Source: an uncultured Clostridia bacterium
GTDB taxonomy: Bacteria; Bacillota; Clostridia; Oscillospirales; Acutalibacteraceae
Assembly: GCA_946539105.1 (NCBI GenBank)
Contig: CAMNHG010000085.1
Coordinates: 1-5,975 of the forward strand
Length of the DNA stretch: 5,975 nucleotides
Direction: 5' to 3'
Shown here in pieces: positions 1-5,201 of this stretch. The translations under genes and the position numbers were made by a program. The notes under the pieces were generated by a model, which worked only from the letters and a program-made list of their open reading frames with translations, did no database searches and was not told where the DNA came from. The stretch's first letter is position 1. Every line of letters begins with the position of its first letter.

Positions 1-144
1 ACTTTCTGCACCGAAACTTGCTCGAAATCCTGCTCATTTTCAGTCCTTCGGAGTTTTGACGGAGCAGATTTTTGTCTGACCGCGGCAAAACCACAGCGAA
101 CCCTGACGGGTTCGCGAGGATTTTAACAATGGGCAGGCGGAAAT
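1..144. other. hairpin-rich, probably non-coding leader stretch
   Basis: No convincing protein is seen here. A perfect 8-bp hairpin with a 4-nt loop lies at 96-115 (GCGAACCC, loop TGAC, GGGTTCGC). A longer irregular stem can form between about 25-35 and 63-72 (AAATC-C-TGCTC against GAGCA-GATTT, one bulged C). A third small stem pairs GGGCA at 131-135 with TGCCC at 146-150. One plus-strand frame is open from the left edge to a TAA at 124-126, so the tail of a truncated gene cannot be excluded, but its composition (rich in Ser, Cys, Thr, Arg) does not look like a normal protein end. The hairpin is followed only by a short TTTT, so it is a poor intrinsic terminator. It could be a dispersed intergenic repeat or a structured leader of the kinase gene. 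Confidence 0.3.
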
Positions 145-189
145 ATGCCCGTCAAAACCACGGTTCGGATTATTGCAGTCACCCTAAGT

Positions 190-720
190 ATGGAGAAACT
201 TTCGGTAAACGGTATCGAATATCAAATCATCAAATTGCTTGGCAAGGGAAAAGGCGGCTATTCCTACCTCGCCAAACGCGAGAAAAAACAAGTTGTACTG
301 AAGCAGATCCACCATGAGCCGTGCGATTACTACACCTTCGGCAATAAAATCGAAGCGGAACGGAACGACTATCAGCGGTTGCTGAACGTGAATATCCGAA
401 TTCCGAAGATGCTTGATATCGATATGGAAAACGAGTGCCTCGTCAAGGAATATATCGACGGCGATACGGTATTTGATATGGTCAAAAATGATGTATCGGT
501 TGAAGCCTATCTGCCGCAGGTGTGTGAGATGGCGCAGCTTGCCAAAAATGCGGGACTGAATATTGATTACTTCCCAACGAATTTTGTCGTTCAAAGCGGC
601 TTGCTCTATTATATCGACTACGAGTGCAACAGCTATATGGACGAATGGAGCTTTGAAAACTGGGGAGTCAAATACTGGTCGAAAACACCGGAGTTTGAAG
701 AATATTTAAAACACAATTAA
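190..720 (+). CDS. small protein-kinase-like protein (minimal kinase fold)
   Basis: Encodes 176 residues with the landmarks of a reduced eukaryotic-like/RIO-type kinase fold. A glycine-rich loop GKGKGG is at about residues 18-23, a VAIK-type lysine in VVLKQI at K38, and a likely helix-C glutamate at E55 or E57. The hinge-like segment VKEYIDG spans 85-91. A catalytic-loop equivalent NIDYFPTN gives D126 and N131 with the usual D-x4-N spacing, and D143 in YIDYE stands in for the DFG aspartate. HRD histidine/arginine and DFG phenylalanine/glycine are absent, and the chain ends about 33 residues after D143, so most of a normal C-lobe is missing. It may phosphorylate a protein or small molecule, or only bind ATP; the substrate is unknown. 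I start at ATG 190 because the kinase fold begins a few residues later. An in-frame ATG at 145, with AGGCGG 4 nt upstream, is the alternative and adds 15 residues that do not look kinase-like. ATG 190 has no clear Shine-Dalgarno. No signal peptide or membrane segment is present, so it is probably cytosolic. Confidence 0.75.
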   Translation: MEKLSVNGIEYQIIKLLGKGKGGYSYLAKREKKQVVLKQIHHEPCDYYTFGNKIEAERNDYQRLLNVNIRIPKMLDIDMENECLVKEYIDGDTVFDMVKNDVSVEAYLPQVCEMAQLAKNAGLNIDYFPTNFVVQSGLLYYIDYECNSYMDEWSFENWGVKYWSKTPEFEEYLKHN

Positions 721-737
721 GGACGCACAATTAAGGA
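712..737 (+). repeat. 12-bp direct repeat at the end of the kinase gene
   Basis: CACAATTAAGGA occurs at 712-723 and again at 726-737, a period of 14 bp. The first copy contains the kinase stop codon (TAA 718-720), and the second supplies an AAGGAG ribosome-binding-like sequence at 733-738. This looks like a small tandem duplication or slippage event. Confidence 0.7.
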
Positions 738-741
738 GAAA

Positions 742-803
742 CTTTTTTGAAAAACAAATTCAAAAAGGAAATTGTTTGTTAGACGGGAGGTCTGACGAAC
801 AGT
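742..803 (+). other. two consecutive hairpins overlapping a 12-codon reading frame
   Basis: Hairpin one pairs 742-751 with 759-768 (10 bp, one G-T pair, 7-nt A-rich loop). Hairpin two pairs 771-784 with 790-803 (14 bp including three G-T pairs, loop GGGAG). Neither is followed by a T-tract, so they are not obvious terminators. AAGGAG at 733-738 is followed 8 nt later by TTG at 747, opening a short frame of 11 residues (M/L-KNKFKKEIVC) that stops at TAG 780-782. After the TAG the same frame stays open to a TAA at 832-834. This could be an attenuator-like leader, or the 5' scrap of a gene with an early stop. The G-T pairs are tolerated in RNA but would be mismatches in DNA, which favours a folded RNA. 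Confidence 0.35.
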
Positions 804-858
804 CTTAAGGTAAAAGATTTCTTTGTTGTATTTTTATAAAAATCAGAGTAAACCTGCG

Positions 859-893
859 AAAAAACAGCCTGCCGACCGTATGATCGGCAGGCT
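859..893 (-). terminator. intrinsic terminator of the minus-strand tnpV-like remnant
   Basis: A perfect 10-bp stem pairs AGCCTGCCGA (866-875) with TCGGCAGGCT (884-893) around an 8-nt loop. On the minus strand it is followed by one G and six T (plus-strand A-run 859-864). It lies just past the stop codon of the decayed minus-strand gene at 899. There is no T-tract on the plus-strand side, so it should not act as a strong terminator for the kinase gene. Confidence 0.75.
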
Positions 894-898
894 TGTGC

Positions 899-1092
899 TC
901 ATTGATAAATTATTTCATTATTTACGATTTCTTCCGCACGATTGCGAATATTGTTCATTCTCGCAACCTATAATATCTGATTATCTGCTTTGAGCTGTTC
1001 GGTTACGCCTTCCTGTTTGGCAAGCTGTTTCACAAGCCTGTCGAACATTTTATTTGCTTCTTCATCAATATCGGCGAGGTATAAAGAAGTTG
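899..1092 (-). pseudogene. 3' remnant of a TnpV-like transposon gene, with an amber codon
   Basis: Read on the minus strand, this stretch gives about 63 codons resembling the C-terminus of TnpV-family transposon-encoded proteins: segments such as YLADIDEEA, RLVKQLAKQEGVTEQLKA and RMNNIRNRAEEIVNNE, then a TGA stop at 899-901. A TAG interrupts the frame at 968-970, in QIL*VARMNN, where remembered family members carry tryptophan (TGG to TAG). Upstream of about 1092 the similarity fades and no start or N-terminal half is seen, so the gene is both truncated and nonsense-mutated. TnpV is a small accessory protein of transposons in Firmicutes; this copy should be non-functional. The family assignment is from memory of the conserved C-terminal pattern, not from a search. 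Confidence 0.7.
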
Positions 1093-1097
1093 AGACA

Positions 1098-1202
1098 ATG
1101 ATTATTCTTGAAGAGTTTTATTACGGAAATATCAGCATTAAGGTGACCATAAATAGTTTGGAGCCTGCCGTCAAAAACTTTGACGCTTCCTGTTTTACAT
1201 AG
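1098..1202 (+). pseudogene. short gene scrap, possibly the 5' end of a DUF6809-like gene
   Basis: From ATG 1098 the plus frame reads MIILEEFYYGNIS, which resembles the N-terminus of small Firmicutes proteins that begin with a LEE-x-YYGNI pattern (DUF6809 as I remember it). The remaining 21 codons to TAG 1200-1202 no longer look like that family. On the opposite strand a frame of about 50 codons (roughly 1065-1230, ending at TGA 1065-1067) contains VKVFDGRLQTIYGHLNADIS, which also looks protein-like. At most one of these is genuine. Both are too short and lack full context, so I treat this as gene debris next to the tnpV remnant. A 7-bp perfect hairpin (CGTCAAA, AAC, TTTGACG) sits at 1169-1185. 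Confidence 0.3.
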
Positions 1203-1207
1203 TTCTA

Positions 1208-1236
1208 TTGATTTTTTTCGTGATAATAGCTATAAT
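1208..1236 (+). promoter_or_regulatory. sigma-A-type promoter upstream of the RyR/nuclease gene
   Basis: TTGATT at 1208-1213 and a perfect TATAAT at 1231-1236 are separated by exactly 17 bp. The expected start of transcription is near 1243. The next intact gene on this strand starts at 1480, so the transcript would have a leader of about 240 nt. A direct repeat AGCTATA (1228-1234 and 1243-1249, period 15) covers the -10 box and the predicted start, and imperfect inverted arms GATAATAGCT and AGCTATATTATC (1222-1254) overlap it. These are positions where a repressor could bind. Confidence 0.6.
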
Positions 1237-1242
1237 TATTTC

Positions 1243-1479
1243 AGCTATATTATCTCTTCTGAAGTTGAATTGCTCTGCTAAAACAAAGCATCGGAAAAAG
1301 CGGTTAAACCTGCTCCGGGGGATTCCGTCGATAACGCTGAGGTTTGCGGGCTGTTCATAAAACTCTACAACGATATGGAAGAATGAACCATGCCGTTTGC
1401 GCGAAACAAAATCCATATCAACAATTCCGTGTAACGGACAGACCGATACTTTTTAATACTGCCATGCATTTGGAGGAAA
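1243..1479 (+). other. long untranslated leader or decayed coding sequence before the effector
   Basis: No intact gene is found. One plus frame, from about 1258 to TGA 1384-1386, reads SEVELLC, a TAA, then segments such as KASEKAVKPAPGDSVDNA and LFIKLYNDMEE. This looks like the C-terminal part of a protein with one internal stop. A minus-strand frame across the same DNA (1195-1416) has an unnatural composition and is probably a shadow. A 14-codon plus frame starts at ATG 1390 (MPFARNKIHINNSV) with only a weak GGAAGA upstream. The leader ends with GGAGG at 1472-1476, the ribosome binding site of the next gene. Confidence 0.3.
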
Positions 1480-4400
1480 ATGATGAATTTCAGCAAAACA
1501 CAAAACAATGAAAATGATTTATATAACGCAAGATGGATACTTTATCATTTGTTCAAGCACCCTTTGTTTGAAACGACTGACAAAGCAAGCGAATCACTGA
1601 GAATTTGCCAGCTCGGACTCGGAGAATACGGGAAAATGTTTTTAAGCACAGCACTGCAATGCGGGCAGATAGTGGGAAAGCACCTTGAAATCGATGTTTT
1701 TTCCAAGAGAATAAAGTCCGAAAAAAAGCATTACCTCGACACATGTCCCGCGCTAAAGGATTTTTTTGACATTGACGCCGAAAAACCTTCCGACGGCAAT
1801 TACGGCTCGCTGAACTTTAAAGAAGTTGAATTTTCGGACAGTCGAGATAACAATAACAGCGATAAATTGATGCACTGCGCCTTCGGCGATAACAAAAGCC
1901 GACCTTTGCGCTGCAACTACATTTTCATTGCGCTTGGCAGCGACAGTCTAAACCGTGAGATCGCAAAGCAATGCGCCTCATTGAAGCCGGGATGTCCCAT
2001 ATGCTATGCTGTAGAAGAACCCGGTGACGAGGATATGGAACAAGATAAGCTGTACCCCGTTTATACGGACAATACCGCCGACACCCGGCTGAAGCGCGAA
2101 ATAGACCGCATGGCATTCAACTGTCACCTTACATGGAAGCAGGATTTGAACGTTGATATTGAAACCGAAATGAAACGGTTTAAGGAAGATTACAACTACT
2201 ACTCCTGTGTTTCAAATATTATTTCCATTCAATCAAAACTTTACGGAGTCGATCTCGAGTTTGACGCCGACCTAATACTCAAGCCAAACGATATTTATGA
2301 CGTTGCAGAGCTGTTTAACAGCAGCATAAGCAGCGTGTACCGCGAACAGCTGATCTGGATCGAACACCGCAGATGGGTCGTTGAAAAGCTGGTGCTCGGG
2401 TATACCAAAATGACCGTCAATGAATGCGTTCCGGGCAGAACACACGACCTCAGCGCAAAAAAGCATATTTGTCTGGTAAAAAGCACGCCCAAAAGCGTTT
2501 TGCCCTCCGATGACTTTAGCAGTCACGATCCGTGGGAGAATATAAGCAGAGATCATCTTGATGAACTTGATAAAGTATCGTACGATTTACAGCAGCACTG
2601 GGAAACCGAGTCAGCCGTAAACCAAGACCAACATCTGCTCAGCTCGGAATTGATGGCTCGAATCCGTTCGTTCGGCGCTGATGACCTCAAATCCGCCTCC
2701 TGCTTCAGCGAGTGGTTCAACTGTATGATTGATATTCTCGGAAAAAAGCGACCGGCGGCAAAGAAATATCATCTGTTAAAGGATAAATACATCGGAACGC
2801 TTCCGAACAATAAGGTCGAATCGGCAAAAAGGAGTATCCGTCAATTCGAAAACCTGTTCCTGCCGTTTGCGGAAAGGCTGCTTTTCCGTAACTTTAAAGC
2901 GTATGATACCGATTTGGTGGACAAGATTCCGTTTATTCTCACCTTTCACGCCGACCTCTGTTTGGTCGCAGCGATACTGCCTGATGACAAGTGCCAGGTT
3001 TATGAAATGATCGGAGCGGCAATCTTGCTCAATCCCCGCAAGCTATGTTTCGTTTATCCCGAAACATCACAAGCTAAAGACGTGGAAAAACGCGCCGCTC
3101 TGCGAAAAAGGATCAGGCAACTGTTAGCATCCAAAAAACTGCAAACAACCATTGAGAGCGATACCATCGAACAGGTTTCCCGCAACCCCGAGAGGCTTTC
3201 GAGCGGCTGCACACAAACAGTGCTTCAGGTTCCGTCGAAGAACTGTTCCGATTCTCAGCTGAACGATTTTCGGAAGGCTGTCCCCGAAAGCTGGGGAATC
3301 ATCAGCATTGACACCGCAAAAATGAGCGTGACAACACACCGCGGTCGAAACGGATTTGCCTATATTAATAAGCATTGTTATCTTACCGCGCTTGATTTGG
3401 CTCAGTTCAGCAATGCGCAAGGCGAAAGCGTTCACCCTGAATTCTCTAAAGACATTGATGAGCTTTGGAAGCTGTTCATAAGCAATAAAGAGGAATGGAA
3501 GAAGCTTTGCGGCACACTCAAAAAAACCAATCAAACTGAATGTGTTCTGGAAGGAGCTCTTAACAAAAGCCCAAACAGCGGCGAACAACTTTCTTATCTG
3601 CTGCCGGACGCCTGCTATGAAACCGTTCGGCAAATACAAAACTTTTTGATCGTAAATAAACTTGCGGTTACAGAGAATTTCATTTACGATTTCTCTTACA
3701 GCTCCAATTCGTTTATGCTCACGGTAAGCGGCGTCAGATCAAACAGCAGCGATCAGAATAATTCGGATCAAGCCGCGTTTTTCAATCAGATCTTTTCTTA
3801 TCCGTATGCGCTGTCGCGTGTTGAACAATGGGATCTTTTCACGATACCCAACCGAACCGCACGAGTGACACCAAAGCACAGCTGCACGGTCAACAAAATC
3901 AAAAATGACGCCGACAGAATCGCCAATATGACGCTTCGCGGACAATTGTTATCCAATGCCGGTGCCAACGGCAGAACCCCGATCGACCTCGCCTATACAA
4001 TATCCTCTGAATACCGCGACAAGGTTGAACAGTTGATAAAACTGTTGAGCCAAAACGGAACCGTTGAGCAGGGCTGTATTATGATCTCGAAAAATCATCT
4101 GAACCGTCATGGAAAAGAGGATTTCACACTGAAGATCGACTGTTACGTTCGCGGCGTCAAAAGCACTTTCTCAAATTTTTTTGATCTTGTATTCAAAAAC
4201 GCCAATTTACTGAAGCATGTTTCGGATTGGAAAGTGAAGGTAACCGACCGGGCAGGACAAGCAATTGCCTCCCCTCAATCGCTTTCGGTAAAAAAAGCAA
4301 CGCTTCCCAACGAATGTGAGCCTCTGCTTAGAAAGCTGAATGAGAAAGGGTTTATCCGCGATTATCATAATGACAAAAACGGCAAAAAAAGCTTTAGCTA

Positions 4401-4812
4401 TGCCACCTCAGATATTCGTCATATGCTGACAAACGAAGGTTTTGTGTTTGAAATCCGCCTCTATAACATCTTGAAGAACAGCAACTTATTTGATGAGGTT
4501 GTCAACGGCTTCACCATTTATTGGCAAGATAAGCACGAATTCGATTTGGTTGTCACAAAGGGTATGCAGACCGCCCTGATCGAATGCAAGGCAACAAACG
4601 AGCTGTCCGACAGGTTCTACAGCAAGCTGCGGAGCTTTGACTATGGCGTAAACTGCAAAAAAATCATAGCGGCTTATACCCTTGACAATGCGAAAAACCA
4701 AAGATTGATCGAGCGCAATTCAGATATCATCACGGTTTATAAACGCGAAGATCTGGAAGATTTCGGCAAAACGCTGAAAAAAATATTTGACGGCGATTAT
4801 CCTGAGCCGTAA
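1480..4812 (+). CDS. Rossmann-RyR-PD-(D/E)xK nuclease fusion, putative defence effector
   Basis: Encodes 1110 residues. (1) About 38-185 looks like a Rossmann/TrkA-N-type fold: RICQLGLGEYG has G46-x-G48-x-x-G51, and YIFIALGSDSLN at 147-158 is a later strand. (2) About 288-345 resembles a RyR domain: EQLIWIEHRRWVVEKL (E295, H296, W299), then HDLSAKKHICLV at 322-333. (3) About 400-900 is unrecognised; hydrophobic strands near 483-526 suggest an alpha/beta domain. (4) About 945-985 (LLRKLNEKGFIRDY..., then ATSDIRHMLTNEG) resembles the small domain before the nuclease in DUF1887/Card1 proteins. (5) About 986-1090 is a PD-(D/E)xK nuclease: E991 in FVFEIR, D1022 in HEFDLVV, and E1035-x-K1037 in LIECK, all present. 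Card1-type enzymes cut nucleic acid when a cyclic nucleotide binds a CARF domain; here the Rossmann/RyR part or the middle may be the sensor (inference). No membrane segment or signal peptide is seen. GGAGG (1472-1476) is 3 nt from ATG 1480 and 6 nt from ATG 1483, so 1483 may be the true start. The gene has its own promoter and terminator, fitting a one-gene module. Confidence 0.85.
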   Translation: MMNFSKTQNNENDLYNARWILYHLFKHPLFETTDKASESLRICQLGLGEYGKMFLSTALQCGQIVGKHLEIDVFSKRIKSEKKHYLDTCPALKDFFDIDAEKPSDGNYGSLNFKEVEFSDSRDNNNSDKLMHCAFGDNKSRPLRCNYIFIALGSDSLNREIAKQCASLKPGCPICYAVEEPGDEDMEQDKLYPVYTDNTADTRLKREIDRMAFNCHLTWKQDLNVDIETEMKRFKEDYNYYSCVSNIISIQSKLYGVDLEFDADLILKPNDIYDVAELFNSSISSVYREQLIWIEHRRWVVEKLVLGYTKMTVNECVPGRTHDLSAKKHICLVKSTPKSVLPSDDFSSHDPWENISRDHLDELDKVSYDLQQHWETESAVNQDQHLLSSELMARIRSFGADDLKSASCFSEWFNCMIDILGKKRPAAKKYHLLKDKYIGTLPNNKVESAKRSIRQFENLFLPFAERLLFRNFKAYDTDLVDKIPFILTFHADLCLVAAILPDDKCQVYEMIGAAILLNPRKLCFVYPETSQAKDVEKRAALRKRIRQLLASKKLQTTIESDTIEQVSRNPERLSSGCTQTVLQVPSKNCSDSQLNDFRKAVPESWGIISIDTAKMSVTTHRGRNGFAYINKHCYLTALDLAQFSNAQGESVHPEFSKDIDELWKLFISNKEEWKKLCGTLKKTNQTECVLEGALNKSPNSGEQLSYLLPDACYETVRQIQNFLIVNKLAVTENFIYDFSYSSNSFMLTVSGVRSNSSDQNNSDQAAFFNQIFSYPYALSRVEQWDLFTIPNRTARVTPKHSCTVNKIKNDADRIANMTLRGQLLSNAGANGRTPIDLAYTISSEYRDKVEQLIKLLSQNGTVEQGCIMISKNHLNRHGKEDFTLKIDCYVRGVKSTFSNFFDLVFKNANLLKHVSDWKVKVTDRAGQAIASPQSLSVKKATLPNECEPLLRKLNEKGFIRDYHNDKNGKKSFSYATSDIRHMLTNEGFVFEIRLYNILKNSNLFDEVVNGFTIYWQDKHEFDLVVTKGMQTALIECKATNELSDRFYSKLRSFDYGVNCKKIIAAYTLDNAKNQRLIERNSDIITVYKREDLEDFGKTLKKIFDGDYPEP

Positions 4813-4815
4813 TGT

Positions 4816-4856
4816 AAAAAACGCTTTCAGGGGATTTTTCCCTTGAAAGCGTTTTT
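4816..4856. terminator. bidirectional intrinsic terminator after the effector gene
   Basis: ACGCTTTCAGGG (4821-4832) pairs with CCCT and GAAAGCGT (to 4852) around a short AT-rich loop, with one bulged T, giving about 12 bp. It is flanked by A5-6 on the left and T5 on the right, so a U-tract follows the stem in both directions. It starts 4 nt after the effector stop codon. On the minus strand it would end the candidate small RNA that starts near 4995. Confidence 0.9.
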
Positions 4857-4995
4857 GTACTGTTTGTTATTTTTCGATCCGGTAACAAAGTTTCCTGCAG
4901 CGACGAAATCCTTTCAATTTTTTAAGGGTCTTGCCTATAGAAATCAATCCGCGCATTGCAGATTATTGATCTTGATTGCGTAACAGTCAAGATTT
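4816..4995 (-). ncRNA. candidate 180-nt small RNA convergent with the effector gene
   Basis: A strong minus-strand promoter (5002-5030) would start transcription near 4995, and the terminator at 4816-4856 would stop it, giving about 180 nt. No plausible coding frame lies between: frames are broken by stops and no ribosome binding site is seen. The predicted RNA begins with a hairpin of 10 bp (4969-4993, loop of 5 nt). A second stem-loop follows at about 4936-4968 (AUC and AAUCU pairing with GGAUUGAU), then a less ordered A-rich part, then the terminator stem. I do not recognise the family, and it does not obviously match 6S, SRP RNA, a retron or a tracrRNA. It could be a regulator, an RNA partner of the defence gene, or a by-product of a promoter-bearing scrap. 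Confidence 0.45.
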
Positions 4996-4998
4996 TTT
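4969..4998 (+). terminator. second plus-strand terminator-like hairpin
   Basis: ATCTTGATTG (4969-4978) pairs with CAGTCAAGAT (4984-4993) around the loop CGTAA, with one G-T pair. On the plus strand six T follow (4993-4998). It would act as a back-up terminator for read-through from the effector gene. The same palindrome forms the 5' hairpin of the proposed minus-strand RNA. Confidence 0.6.
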
Positions 4999-5001
4999 AT
5001 G

Positions 5002-5030
5002 ATTATATCATAGTATCACAGTAAATGCAA
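5002..5030 (-). promoter_or_regulatory. near-consensus minus-strand promoter
   Basis: On the minus strand TTGCAT (plus 5025-5030) and a perfect TATAAT (plus 5002-5007) are separated by exactly 17 bp, with an A/C-rich stretch upstream of the -35 box. The predicted start is an A near 4994-4996, directly before the hairpin at 4969-4993. It reads away from the TPR gene toward the effector's 3' end, so it does not drive any recognised protein. Confidence 0.6.
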
Positions 5031-5050
5031 GTTGTTTTAGTTTGTCGGCA

Positions 5051-5072
5051 CATCTTAAACACATCTAAGATG
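5051..5072. other. 7-bp perfect inverted repeat
   Basis: CATCTTA (5051-5057) and TAAGATG (5066-5072) flank an 8-nt spacer. There is no T-tract on either side, so it is not a clear terminator. It lies upstream of the minus-strand promoter at 5002-5030 and could be a binding site or chance. Confidence 0.3.
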
Positions 5073-5190
5073 AAATGCAGTTGTTGGTGAAAGCGCTCTG
5101 CTTATTTGTTCGTTCACCATGCTCATTCAGATACCATGCCACGCCTCCCCAGCGACCGTCCGGTGATATGAGAATATATCCATACTGATC
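5065..5190 (-). pseudogene. short open stretch without a start, possible gene scrap
   Basis: On the minus strand, 41 codons are open between a TGA at 5191-5193 and a TAG at 5065-5067. They read like real protein, with segments DQYGYILISPDGRWGGVAWY and LNEHGERTNK, but contain no start codon. The stretch begins 11 nt after the stop of the TPR gene and lies in a different frame. It may be the last part of a gene whose front was lost, or a former C-terminal extension of the TPR protein cut off by a frameshift and stop. I cannot name the family. Confidence 0.3.
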
Positions 5191-5201
5191 TCATTTGCGT
5201 T

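Noticed and set aside
56..84. TTGACG as a -35 box for the kinase gene
   Set aside because: No acceptable -10 box lies 16-18 bp downstream (the sequence there is GC-rich).
72..317. 81-codon plus-strand reading frame
   Set aside because: It overlaps the kinase gene in another frame, and its composition (rich in Arg, Gln, His and Tyr) is typical of a shadow frame.
1195..1416. 73-codon minus-strand frame
   Set aside because: The composition is unnatural (rich in Phe and Arg), there is no clear ribosome binding site, and the plus frame over the same DNA looks more protein-like.
3124..3639. 171-codon minus-strand frame inside the effector gene
   Set aside because: It is fully antisense to a long, well-supported coding sequence, with no ribosome binding site or recognisable motif.
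4816..4995. Candidate RNA as 6S, tracrRNA or retron RNA
   Set aside because: No 6S-like pairing of the two ends, no anti-repeat or CRISPR array, and no reverse transcriptase in the window.
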